A stretch of DNA of 64,000 nt from the NCBI GenBank assembly GCA_964034945.1, contig OZ035962.1, positions 85,085,942 to 85,149,941 of the forward strand. The letters are read 5' to 3'. The notes beneath the pieces are model-generated. The model had not been told where the DNA came from. It ran no database searches and saw only the letters and a list, made by a program, of their open reading frames with translations. Shown in pieces: positions 23,290-34,873 of this stretch. Every line of letters begins with the position of its first letter. Within the stretch, counting starts at the first letter, position 1. The position numbers were made by a program, and so were the translations under genes. This DNA comes from Chrysopilus asiliformis. Its lineage: Eukaryota; Arthropoda; Insecta; Diptera; Rhagionidae.

Positions 23290-24735
23290 AAAAACTGTTG
23301 TTCTTTGTAAACTAAATAAAACCTACATGTCTTTATGTGAAACTACAGATAAAAAATCGAAAGAAACGCAAGTTAAGCAAATTCTAAAAATTATTATTGT
23401 CGCGCTGATATAAGGCCATCAAATCATACAATTAATGCATGCATTTTAATGTAGTTTGCGTTTTGCATTGCGAGGAATACTAATATCGTTGGTGATATAG
23501 CGAGGTAGATATAGTAGCATTAGGTATATCAATTATAAATCAGACCCATTGGCGAGTTTTTCTTTACTTTTTAAGGAATATTCACTGTGTTTCAGTTCGG
23601 AAAAAAACAACACCGAGGAAACACTTTGCATCACCGTCCGTCCAATTCCCAGCGATATAATCAGCCGAATGTACCGGACTTGCACAAAACAGACGTGCAA
23701 CAGTCTATGGTTATAAGACAAAAATAACAGAACAGTTGCATATTTTTGCTGACTGATTGCAATTGAACGAATGGCAATGGAATTCCATATGTGCAACTCA
23801 GTTTTGTGGTAGAAAAATCACCGATGAAAACACATATCGAGACCAAATAATACGATGAGCTTTCCTCATATGCATGCAAACATGATGCATATGCATGTTG
23901 ACTCACAACACAGTTGCTATTTTACTCTATACCTACTCAATTTCGTCCACCTCAGCGCAACCTCACTTTCCTCCCTAGAGTTTTCATATTGCAGACGTGA
24001 AAACATTAACGTTGATATAAGGACAATGTTGCAAATTACGGACTGTATCGTATTTTCTATCAACCATTTAACGAAAAAATCACAAAAACGTACATTTTGT
24101 ATTAGACATTTGTTAGCAGGTGTTTCTGGACGCAATAACATTCAAATCCGCTTAAAACTTGCGTTAAAAAGAGCTGTGCATTGCGTTATTGCTGCGGTGG
24201 CCATGTATTTCGGTTTTAAGCATGATGTCCCGGCGTCCCGGAATCAAAATTTTTGCCCCGGATTTTTCAATTTAGTCTATGAACCGAAAATTTTCGCCTG
24301 CGGCGCCGTTTTTTTCATATTTTTTTACCTCAACACGGAGAGAAATATTTGAACAGATTCATATAAAAAAATGGAATGTACGAGACAGTGAAATTTTTTT
24401 AAACAAATGGGAAATTGCCTAAAAATAAGAAATTTTCCTCAAATTTTAGGAATACTTCTCTATTTTTAGGGAATCATTGCAGCATAGTCCACTGTTTCGT
24501 ATTTTCCTGTTTGTATTTCTTTCCGAGTATCGTGTCTTTATTTAAAAATCAATCGCCTGCGCATTTTGTTATAAAACTTTTGATTATATTGTATTATATT
24601 TTTACTTACAAATTTTGACTGCGGCGCACTTTTTCAGAGTTATAAAGAAAAAAAATCACAACAAAAGTGACAGAAAAATGCGGGTAGATAGTTTTTCCCA
24701 TTTGACTTGTTTCGTATTTTTCGATTAATTTTGAG
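23290..24735. other. Non-coding stretch
   Basis: A 165-codon open frame at 23855-24352 exists but shows no protein-like organisation. No repeat copy supported. Confidence 0.45.
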
Positions 24736-24995
24736 GGATTTCACTTTTCTCATACAAACGAACAGGTTTTCTGCAATTTTCTCGAAAACGGTGAGTAATA
24801 TTGAAAAATTTATAAAGAAAAAATGTGTTTAGAATAGGATTTTACATACCCGTTTCTTACACCAAAATCCAATCGGACCACTCCTTTCCCCCCTCTCCTA
24901 TGCAAAAAGATTTTTTTTTTAAATAAATAGTTTGTCTGTCATCATATAGAGTATTTGACGATTGGCCCCTAGCAATTGTAGCCTTTTTTATGTTT
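24736..24995 (+). mobile_element. Family B repeat, 5'-truncated copy
   Basis: It starts in the CATACAAACGAACAGGTTTT block, continues GAAAACGGTGAGTAATATTG and ATCCAATCGGACCACTCCTT, and keeps the intact 3' end GTATTTGACGATTGGCCCC, CAATTGTAGC. Confidence 0.75.
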
Positions 24996-26174
24996 TTCAA
25001 CTCTATTTTTTGACACAAAACAGTTTTTTATAGGGTAAATCGTCCTTCTTTGGTACCATGCCGAATAGGTATCCTATAAAGGGGAAACCCCTTAAACCAA
25101 ATCACTGCCCAAATAAAAAAAATAAGTGTCGAATATTTTTCAAAGTTTCACAAATGTGTAAAGTTTCACAAATGTGCGAAGTTTCATTAAAATCGGAGAG
25201 TGACATTTTCGTAGGTTAACCTGTAGAACGCTATATAATAAAAAAAAAAGTGCTTTCTTTGCGCACAAACCATACCCCTCTGCGCTATAAAAATGCACTT
25301 GGCTGATGGAATATTTTCATCTGAAATGAATACAAAACATGCAAAATGCGAAAATCTGTAGAAAAATCAACCTGAAGTAAACGAATTGCTGCCTGCTGTC
25401 TACCAATGCCGTGGTATTAATAAGTATGTTGTTAGCATAAATTCATATATCGGTTTTAGTTCGGTATGCCATTCAACGGATTACACGCACTAGGTAACTG
25501 TTGAACACAATTGTTTGGACAATTTTTTTTATTAAAAACAAATCTATGAAGAAAATTTTTTCCTAACCTGTTATGGCTAAGCACACAAATAAAGGCTAAT
25601 GTTTGTAATCTACGCGCAAATACGAATAAAGAAAAGGTGAATCGCAAGGAAAAAAATATATATATATCAACATATCGTGTGATATAAGTAGAAAAAGGCG
25701 AAGAAATGAAACATCTTGAAAAATTAACAAAACTAGCGGTAAAATTAGCACAGCTTTCTGTATTCGATGATGAACGGGCAACAATCATGAATGGCACTCG
25801 CAACAGAAAGCTAATGAAAATTACGATTTAAATTATTACTCTTTAATGAGCAATTTAAGAAAGTATTTCGTTTTTCCGTCGAATCAGTTGTCTTTTTTCC
25901 AACAAATGTGTCTAATCTAAATGTAAAGGCAATGGAAAATGTGGCATTCTCAACGTCGTATTGCCAAGGGAATTTCTCAATGAAAAGTTTTCACTAAAGT
26001 TGGTTACTAATAATAGTTTTGAGTGCAGATAAAATAGGCAGGTAAACTAAATGCTGATAAGGTATGCTTCTTCCGTTTTATGATGGACAGTATCGTGCTA
26101 AATATTTTGGGAAAAAATCCTGCTTTTTTTGCAGGTATCACAGGGCTTCTCTTGCTAATTGCATGCTCCAAACA
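24996..26174. other. Non-coding stretch
   Basis: Only a small direct repeat, GTTTCACAAATGTG twice at about 25145-25180. No gene recognised. Confidence 0.5.
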
Positions 26175-26265
26175 GGAATTTATATAAACCGTGACGTTAG
26201 CGGTCGACATATGCCTTACAACATAAGTCAACAGCTAACGTTACGGTTGACATAAACGCTACTTT
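26175..26265. mobile_element. Palindromic MITE K, copy 3 (ends eroded)
   Basis: TATAAACCGTGACGTTAGCG and GCTAACGTTACGGTTGACAT form the inverted pair seen in the other K copies. Outer CCCAAG ends are lost. Confidence 0.6.
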
Positions 26266-26717
26266 AAGTATTAAATCTTTTTTCCCGCAAAAATACTAGA
26301 TCTTTTGTTGACATCCTCAGGGAGACTTTCAATTTTCATCCCACTATTTTGTTTTATTTTAAGATGCAGGACATATAAAAAAATACAAGAAAAGCTCAAA
26401 ATGGCAGGCGCAAATTGTCAAATACTCCGAAAAATTTATAAAGGTAAAATATGTGGACGGACAGAGTTTTTATTATCACATATCCCATTTTTAAAATTTT
26501 TAATACGCTTAAAAGTCTGTTTCTTAAATTGGATATTTAGTTTTCTACGTCGGGGAATATAGATTGTTTACAGCAATAAACTTTGGGACAGGGACAGCTT
26601 TGGTGGCAGCGAGAAAGTTTGGTTCTCCAGAATGAACAAAAATCTGATTTTTTTTCTCATTGCAGGAGTTTGTTTATCCGAACAACAAAACTTCGGAACA
26701 ACTTAACACCCAACCTG

Positions 26718-27532
26718 TTTATACCCGTATGGTGAAACCAAAGGGTATATTAACTTTCCTTACCGTTTGTAACGCCAAGATCCCGTCATCACACAAAAAT
26801 GAATTACACCATGATTAAAAAAAATCCATTTTGGATGTCCGTCCGTCCGTCTGTGGCGCGGATTGAGGGAGCACGGATTGAGCTAGAGACTTGAAATTTT
26901 ACGCAGATCCGTTTTTCGTAAAATGCGAGGCTAAGTTAACCCTTTCAGTCACCACGTACACTATAGTGTACACACTTTTCAGAAGCCATAACTCATAACT
27001 TGACTTGGTAGAAAGTGTGTACACTATATTGTACGTGGTGACTGAAAGGGTTAAATGCATTTGTGACCCAATTTTGATTTTTTGAGTAAAAAGCTGGACT
27101 ACAGTGGACGTAATTTAAGAAAAATTAAAATTTTTTTTTATTTAAATGAATACTAATAGCTTAAACATCATTAATTTGTATAGAGAGTATTTTTAACCCC
27201 CATAGAAAAAAATATGTACTGAAAGGGTTAACGCAAAAATGGACCATTAGGGTGGGAGGGGCGAACCCCCCATACGAACAAAAATGTTTTTTGCGAATAT
27301 CTCAAAAACGGTGCATCTTATTAAAAAAGTACTAGAACAAAAGTTATTTAGGATATGATTCTACATAGAACTCCCATACATCAAAATCCGATTGGAATAA
27401 GTTTTAAAAAAATCATATTGGAAAATTTGACTTCAAAGTGGAATTTTGATACAACTGTTCGCCGTTTACTTAAATCGCCATACGGGTTTTCAATAATTGC
27501 CAGATTGGCAATTATAGCTTTTGTTATGTTTT
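26718..27532 (+). mobile_element. Family A repeat, copy 4, interrupted by a TTAA element
   Basis: It starts TATACCCGTATGGTGAAACC, then TTTGTAACGCCAAGATCCCG, GTCCGTCCGTCCGTCTGTGG, GCTAGAGACTTGAAATTTTA. After the insertion it continues CGCAAAAATGGACCATTAGG, and ends in CCATACGGGTTTTCAATAAT and ATTGCCAGATTGGCAAT. The GTCY tract is only a few units long here. Confidence 0.82.
26940..27227. mobile_element. TTAA-flanked MITE S (piggyBac-like), 288 bp
   Basis: Termini CCCTTTCAGT and ACTGAAAGGG are bordered by TTAA at 26936-26939 and 27228-27231, the piggyBac signature. Inside, 26940-27050 is itself a long inverted repeat (CCCTTTCAGTCACCACGTAC ... GTACGTGGTGACTGAAAGGG) followed by its own TTAA at 27051-27054. 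Confidence 0.88.
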
Positions 27533-29430
27533 TTTTAAAATTTGATTAGAATCCGCAAATATTTAAAACAACATAAATCGACATTACTTAAGAAAATACT
27601 GTTTATTTTTTAATTTCCATCAAATCAATCGCACAAAACGGTTTCGATTTAATCCCACGACTTAAAAAAGCCAAACATTTGACCTAATAATCTATTCATT
27701 TGCTACTAAATGAGATTTTATGAATTAATGATCAACAATCATTAAAATTTGTACACTTATGTGCGATATGCTAGCAAACAGGTGCCTAAAGGAACTTAAA
27801 AAAAAACATTGTCGTTCACAATACCGTGACGGGGGGTTGGTCTCAAATAATGAATCCTTAAACCGACTAAAGCTATGGAAGAAAATAAAATGAAAACATC
27901 TATAGATTGAGTCCAATTAATTAAAGAATTCCCGTACTGTGACACGTCCCAAATTGTAAACTAGCTTCCCGCAATTTTCATTTTAATTATGGAAAAAAAT
28001 ATCAACGAAGAAAATTCCCGCAAATAAATTTTTCTTTGCAATTATCTCCATTTTCCATAGGATATTCTATTCCGTTCTGTTTGATACGATTTCCCAGTAT
28101 TTCCTATATATTTTGTCTCTTTTGGGCCAGCCGTTGGTATCATTCCATGTGCGTGTGTATGTGAAGGGGGTGGGGGGGGGGGGGATGAGATTCCAACCCT
28201 ATTTAGCAGTATGTCACTGATCCTAACCCCCAACGAAGTGCAATGACTTCATTCGAACAGGCAAGCAGTAGGGCAACAGAGTACAAAGCTTCAGCGACGA
28301 TAGCTTTCGCTTCAGGGTGGAAAAGCATACGGGAGGGGGATCGAGGGGTATTAGCAAACCACCTCGGCTCCACAAATATCGCCTATATATCTATATTCCA
28401 GAACGAAGCGCGAAAAAGCATGCCATACGTTCGAAATATGAAAGTATGATGTAAGGGGGTGAGATGTGGCGAATGGTAGAGAATATAGAAGGGATATTTT
28501 AGTCCATCTATAAAATAGTTTTCACCCGAAATACACAACACTTTTGTATTATTTGCGTTTTTATAAACGCCATGCACGTACACTATTGTACAAATCGATA
28601 TTTTTAATTATGCAAATGCATTCGTAAAAGTCTAGAGTTTCAAGTCTCTCCTATTTTGTTGCTGTTGCTGTTGCCGTTATTATTTTTTACTATTATTTCT
28701 GTTGCTTGCCATCATTTCAATGTTGTGGCGGGGCAGTATCTCTAGTATCATATCTGAAGACATTCACATTACTACCTCTCTTGTCCTAGTCTCGAGTCCA
28801 TCAGCAGTAATATCTTTGCTTCTATCCCTAGGCACGCTAACAACAACCGATCTAGTCTATCTGTCTGTATCTCTCACCCATTAGTGGAGCGGGTAGACAA
28901 CCGACACGGGTGGTTGGCTTGGAACAGCGGGTGGCGAACTAGGCTAAATCACTGATAACATTATTATTGAAAATCGGTCTGGAGGTGGGTGGCTACGCTT
29001 GCCCGGTTCCCAAATCGGGTTAGCATTTTGCAAAATGACGGCATCGCTGCTGTCCATGTCAAATTCAGAAGACTTTTCGAGCCAAATGAGTTCGGTGAAA
29101 AGAGAATTTTCTTCTTCTCGGTTTTATTGTTTTGGTATTCTACTTTTAATGTGAAAAACCTATTACTTTCAACGTGAAAAATTGGGTTACAGTCGTTGAA
29201 AATTTCGCGAATAAAAAAAACAGAATATTCTTTCAAGTTGGACTTAAAATCTCTACAATGCGTGAAAATCAACTCAAAGAACTCAATTACAATTGTAAGT
29301 TCAGGAATATGTCGCTAATTAGCCGAGGAAAATGCAAAGGGATTCAAAACAAATTAAGCTCTGTGGAATTTAATGACGGTGAATTTTTTTTTTAAATTAA
29401 TTATCGAGGTTTTGATCGGTCTGAAGGTGG
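27533..29430. other. Mostly unique non-coding stretch
   Basis: No gene recognised. A G13 run lies at 28172-28184. About 28240-28950 is GC-richer, with (GTTGCT)-type repeats near 28660. GGTCTGGAGGTGGGT recurs close to the hAT element. Confidence 0.45.
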
Positions 29431-29438
29431 GTCTGGAG

Positions 29439-29929
29439 TAGGGATGTCAAATGTTTGAAAAAAAACCGGTTTTCGTTTAAACCGGGTTTTAAGACTTCGG
29501 TTTAAACCGGGCCGGTTTAACCGGGTCCAAAAAACCGGTTATTAAAACACCGAAAAACCGTTTTGTTCAAATTGGGTAGGTTAGGTCTTAGACACAACAA
29601 ATACACTATAATACAAACAAAAGATGTGAAGTGCCATATAATCCATTAAGAGGCCATAAATGGCACAATATAATATTGTATTTGATCTAGAGTGCCTAAA
29701 AAGAAGTGTTTTTAACAAACCAGTTGCACGAAAATTGGTTTAAAATTATTTTTCCGTACAAAAAAAAAATGATCGGTTTTTTTGAACGATTTTTTGTTTT
29801 AAAACAACACCGGGTATAACCGTGCAAAAAAAACACCGAAAAAAAACCGGTTAACCGAAGCAAAACCACCGGTTAACCGAAGCAAAACCACCGGGTAACC
29901 GATTTAACCGTTTTTTTTTGACATCCCTA
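29439..29929. mobile_element. Non-autonomous hAT-type element (491 bp) with perfect 8-bp TSD
   Basis: Inverted termini TAGGGATGTCAAA and TTTGACATCCCTA are bordered by identical 8-mers GTCTGGAG at 29431-29438 and 29930-29937, the hAT target size. The interior is dominated by AACCGG/CCGGTT motifs. GGTTAACCGAAGCAAAACCA occurs twice in tandem near the right end. No transposase frame is present. Confidence 0.92.
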
Positions 29930-29959
29930 GTCTGGAGGTGGGTCTGGAAGTACTTCCAA

Positions 29960-30505
29960 ACATAAAAAAAGCTACAATTGCCAGGGGTCAATCGTCGAAT
30001 ACTCTTTATAATGACATACAAAATGTTTATTTAAAAAAAATCCGGAAAGGTGTGGTCCGAGGGGGAGGGGGAGGGGGAGGGGGGGGGGGGAGTGGTCCAA
30101 TCGGATTTTGATGTATAGATAAGTTATGTAAAATTATATTCTAAACACATTTTATCTTTATAAATTTTTCAATATGACTCACCGTTTTCAAGAAAATTTC
30201 AAAAAACCGCTTCGTTTGTATGGGGAAGGGGGGAAGGAATGGTCCAATTTTGCCCGTTCATGAACTTAGCCTAACCATTTACTAGAAACGTAACTATATA
30301 AAATTTCAAGTCTCTAGCTCAATCCTTTCGAAAGTTATGGTGTTCACGGAAGGGCAGACATGGGGAAATCAATATCTTGATTCATCCTTAACACCCTAAT
30401 GTAGTTCATTTTTGTGTCCGATGATTGGTTCGATGCGCTACAAACGGTATACTATATCTAATATACTTCTATATGATATATCATATATCGTATAGAGTAT
30501 AAAAA
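29960..30505 (-). mobile_element. Family B repeat, reverse copy with expanded GGGGGA tract
   Basis: It begins GCTACAATTGCCAGGGGTC and GTCGAATACTC. It carries a (GGGGGA)n/G12 expansion at 30060-30090 where other copies have a short G-rich patch, then CCAATCGGATTTTGATGTAT, TTCATGAACTTAGCCTAACC, GTGTCCGATGATTGGTTCG and AATATACTTC. Its GTCY tract is almost lost. Confidence 0.8.
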
Positions 30506-30536
30506 CATCCACAGGACCAAGAAATATCTTCGGTGT

Positions 30537-30610
30537 ACAGTCGAGACCGCTTAAGAAAAATTCAGTTAGCAGCACAAACCGCTTAAGAACACACAATCCT
30601 AAAACCTTAA
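30537..30610 (+). mobile_element. Possible one-ended relic of MITE M
   Basis: TACAGTCGAGACCGCTTAAG and CCGCTTAAGAACACA resemble the left end of the 22114-22292 element. No right terminus found. Confidence 0.35.
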
Positions 30611-32240
30611 CTTCGGCAAAACATCCGATCTACTTAAGCTTTTGAAAGATAAAAGTCAAGAACTTTAAGAATATGCAAAAAAAAATCGATTTCTCCAAAA
30701 ATTCCAGATAAACATAACCCATTACCATTTTTTTTAAATGACCCATTTTCGAGAAAATCACAAAAGCTTTTTCTTTTTGTATGGGGGGGAAAAAAGAAAG
30801 AGCGGCTCAATTTTTCCCGTATCTGAATGATGCTCAACTCTGGTTACAAACAGATCTGTCCGAAATGTTACCCAGTTCTGTAATCAATTTCAAGAGTATA
30901 CTCAACTGTGTTAGAAAGATAAACAAAACTTTCCCAATTTCGTTGCGAGAAAAAAGGAACCAAATTTTCTTTGTGGCAACTAAATTTCCGAGTAGGTGAC
31001 TGGAAGAAAGTTAAGTCTAAAAAATTTGATGTTTTCCAAAATTTGCAAGTAATATAATCAAAAGCCTATCTTCAGTCTCTACAGAATTCCAGATAAAAAT
31101 TCATATAAGATATTATTTAATATTTCTTAAAACAATTTTCCTGAATTCTACTTAATAAACCAATAAATATCAAAAAACAATTTTGTTACTTGTTGGCATT
31201 TTAAGTCTCAAGAGTAAAAAAAAAAATGCTAAAAATAAAAAAATCTATTATACAATTTACCTTGAACAAATAAGACAGTAATTTTCCATTATTTACATTA
31301 CGAAAATTTCCATGAAGCGAGATTAGAGGGAAAAATCGAAGTTGCACAAGAAATTCATGAGTGACGATAGCATAATAAACGACGATTACATTGATAAATA
31401 AAATATATATACTTACGGGAATTTATTTTCATTTTTCCGATTTCCGAGAATAATTCTTCTTTAATACTGAAGGAATATGATTTTCATCCATTAATATTTA
31501 GATAAATTTATGCGAAATTGTATAAGCTTGTGAATGTTTCGAACGTTTTTTTTTATTTTCTAAAAATATTCACCCACGAGTATCGAAATTACAGTAAAGG
31601 GTGTTTTTTTTTTCTTAAATCATTTGGCTTCCAGGAAGAAATGTCTGGCACATTTAATATTAATATGGGAAAATTTAAATGAATTCTTAAAAGGATTTTT
31701 CAGTTTCTTTAAATCATAAAAAAAAATATAAAAGAAAATTCAAAATTTCTTCCATCGCAATTGTGCTTTTCAACATGATAAGAAAAATATTTTCAGAAAG
31801 TTTTAAATTTAAACACAAGTAAGGTTTTATTACCCACAAATAAAGCTATTTATAGAAAAAATCCCCGAAGGTCCGAATTCAATTTATTAAAAATATTCTG
31901 AATTCCTGATTCAAAAGTTTGGAACCAAAAATATACACAAGAGAACTATATTTAAGAATGAACAATTTCTCAAAAGCGATCAATTTTTTTCAAGTTGTTT
32001 TCCGAAAGAGTTTTTATACCGGAAGTTTTCTATTAGAAATATTAAAACGATTTTACAAAATATAAATGAAACCCCCTTAAAAAAGCAGGAATAATAAAAG
32101 AAAATGTTTTTCAGAGAAGATATCGAATAAAAAATTGGTTCCCAAAAACTTCTTTTGAGGCACGTATTTTTCAGAAAGTACGAATCACATGAAAATTTAT
32201 AGGCCCCTGCTCACGAATGTTATTAGATTTCCAAGTACCG
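30611..32240. other. AT-rich stretch without recognised features
   Basis: Dense A/T runs. No gene or repeat copy supported. Confidence 0.5.
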
Positions 32241-32250
32241 GATATAAATG

Positions 32251-32416
32251 CAGGCGCGCACCGCATTGGCAAGCAGGCAGATTGGTGTCGAAGTGGCAAT
32301 TTGAGTTTTTAAAACACCCTAAACTAATATTTCCCATCTTGATTTGTACGCATTTTAAAAACTGAAATTGCTACTTTAGCGCCATTTAACACACTTGCCA
32401 CCGCGGTGCGCGCCTG
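32251..32416. mobile_element. Inverted-repeat MITE J (166 bp, arms about 65 bp)
   Basis: CAGGCGCGCACCGCATTGGC pairs with GCCACCGCGGTGCGCGCCTG, and GCAATTTGAGTTTTTAAAA pairs with TTTTAAAAACTGAAATTGC. The arms are GC-rich outside and AT-rich inside. No clear target duplication. Confidence 0.75.
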
Positions 32417-32424
32417 TACTAAGA

Positions 32425-32530
32425 TGGCGGATCTAATATGGCAGACGCAAAAATTTTAAAAAGAACACGATAATTCGTATTATGGATTTTTGGGGTCGCT
32501 GATTACGAATCTGTGGTCCGAATTACAAAA
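32425..32530 (+). repeat. Family L fragment
   Basis: AGATGGCGGATCTAATATGG and GATTTTTGGGGTCGCTGATT. The second block is shared with 5140 and 61550. Confidence 0.5.
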
Positions 32531-32559
32531 AAGGAAAAAAAATTGACCGTTACTTTCCT

Positions 32560-32985
32560 CCTCTCTCATTCAAATCGAAACTTTTTTGCGATTTTCTCGA
32601 AAACGGCCCATTTATAAAAAAAATTGTTTAAAATATGATTCCACATAACTCTGCAATAAATCAAAATTCAATCTGAAGTGGAAAAGATTTTTGCGATTTT
32701 CTCGAAAATGGCTCATTTTTCGACAAATTCGTTTGAACAAAAAGTGTTTAGAACATGATTCTACAAAATTCGAAATACATCAAAATTCATGCGGACCATT
32801 TCTTACTCCTTACCCCCTTTCCCATACGGAAAACGGGACGATTACTGGCAGACGTTGATCTTACAAATTTCGTTACATACACAGGCACTGAGTTGATGTC
32901 CCGGGCGCGTGCGGGGCTATGTTATGAATTCGGTTTTTCGAGTGATTTTAGTACCTTTCTTATATGTAAGAAGGGTAAAAACTAT
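32560..32985 (+). mobile_element. Family C-related repeat with duplicated module
   Basis: Two tandem versions of TTGCGATTTTCTCGAAAA with following ATGATTC...CA and ATCAAAATTCAA blocks, then GTTACATACACAGG and the family C tail AATTCGGTTTTTCGAGTGAT, ACCTTTCTTATATGTAAGAA. Confidence 0.6.
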
Positions 32986-34500
32986 TATAATAATGAAATG
33001 ATACTCCGCTATTGATTTAAATGCTGTATTTCATGTGCAAATCACATCGATATAAAAACCAATGATAAAATAAATAAATTGAAGCGTATATTCATGTCGT
33101 TATACATGCATGCATAAAATATGAATTCATGTAACAAACATACATGCAGGTTAATACCAAATGAAAATTGAATTTTAAATGATGATCTAAACATAGCTAC
33201 ACACCTGAAAGCTATTGCTATCATGAATATACTTATTTTTTATTTATTTCGAAAAAAAAGCTTTTCTATATTATGTCCCTTTTCACCACCTTGGGGCCTT
33301 ACCACTTTCGACGAATCTGTCACCCTTACACTCCTTCTTAGCTAGCGGAAAACCAAAATTGTTGGAGTTAAACCAGGAAAAACGTTAACTCCGGTTCACA
33401 TGAGCGCGAAAAAAAAGGAAACCATAAAAAGGAGGAAAATATTTTCCTCATTGTATTTAAAATAACTTCCCAGCATACTTAGCAGAGCATCCGAGGACAT
33501 AACGTAAAGACGCTAACATCCTTTTTCCAATCCAATCTTCATGTGCTTTTCTGTCGTTCTCTCAACAAGTTCTGTTCAATCTGCTCCATACACTGTGGCC
33601 ACCATCATCTTATCAACATCCTATATCTCATCGCGCTTCAAAGCTTCCAATTTCATTGGGTTTAGTAAAGCTTGTCGCAAAACTGGAGAGAAGTACTCCA
33701 AAGTTTTTATAGATATTCTATCCGGATTCCATAGAAAAAGCTCTCATAACTAGAACGAGTGAAAGAGACCTTGGCTAAATGTGTGCAAAAGGATAATAAC
33801 ATTCGTGTCGCCTAATGCTTCGCTCCTTCCGTCCTTCAGGCGATCGTTGCCCACCACAAAAAAAAAACACCAAAAGGATTTAGGGTGGAAAAAAAACTCG
33901 TTGTGCACAACACATGATTTGGTTTTGTATAATTTTTTTAGTGACGTACCGGATATAACGACTAAATTTTTGGATTTCGTTTTGAATATATAATCCATGC
34001 TCATTTAAATGGGAAACCGAAACTCAAGACTACCAGTGTCACTAAAAAATTATGCTTTTTGACCCGATGCTAACCCGGCAGCGGCAAAAATCTCTAAAAA
34101 ATATATAGATTTTTGGAGCTGCTACAATAAGGGTGACCATATATCCCAGATTAACCGAGATGGTCCCGGATTTAGGTATATTGTCTTGCAGTCCCAGACA
34201 CTGAAGTTTTGTCCTGGGTAATTTAATATAATATAAAACCGCCGGAATAAATTCAACTTCTTGCTAAGAGAACTTATTCTGCAATAGATGTAGAAAACTC
34301 GCGTAATAGATTCTGAACAAAATTCGCACAGAAATTTCTGCGAAAATCGCTCATGTAAACGGCCCTTTAGAACCCACTTTGCAATTCACAAATTTCAATT
34401 TGAAATTTTGTATCTTAAGTTATTTGTCAAATTCAATGTAAATTTGAAATATAGTGAAATCCGACGTAAATTTATATTTTCGATGTTTTTATTCCAAAGA
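32986..34500. other. Non-coding stretch
   Basis: No gene or repeat copy supported. Complementary open frames at 33750-34004 look like chance. Confidence 0.45.
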
Positions 34501-34521
34501 AATGAATTTTAAAAGGACAGT

Positions 34522-34873
34522 GGACGCGTTTAGACCGGTGCTAAGTTGGCAGCTTTTTCAATATAGCACCGGTATAAATGCGTTCTACTTCAGCAATCCC
34601 TGCCAGGTTAGCAGCGGTATTTTGGCACTGATAACTCTTGACGCTGGCATAAAATTTCAAAATTAACTTGTCTTAAGGTAAAATTTTTACTTTGACCTTA
34701 CCTTTTGGCCCTGTGAATTTTATTTATGGCTTTTCTGTCCCTTTGCGCCCTTTTCATGCCATAGATTCAAAAAATTGTACATAAATGCAAAAAATTGACA
34801 GTCCACACAGTTACACTTCTAGTTTAGCACCGCTAGATTGACAGTGCCAAGTTAGCTCGGTCTAAACACGCCC
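34522..34873. mobile_element. MITE T (352 bp), PIF/Harbinger-like
   Basis: GGACGCGTTTAGACCGGTGC with CTAAGTTGGCA pairs with TGCCAAGTTAG and CTCGGTCTAAACACGCCC in inverse orientation. AGT stands on both sides (34519-34521, 34874-34876). A 3-bp duplication fits PIF/Harbinger. A second AGCACCGGT/AGCACCGCT motif lies inside. Confidence 0.68.

Noticed and set aside
23855..24352. 165-codon plus-strand open frame as a gene
   Set aside because: No domain, signal or compositional organisation, and no recognisable family. Length is compatible with chance in this composition.
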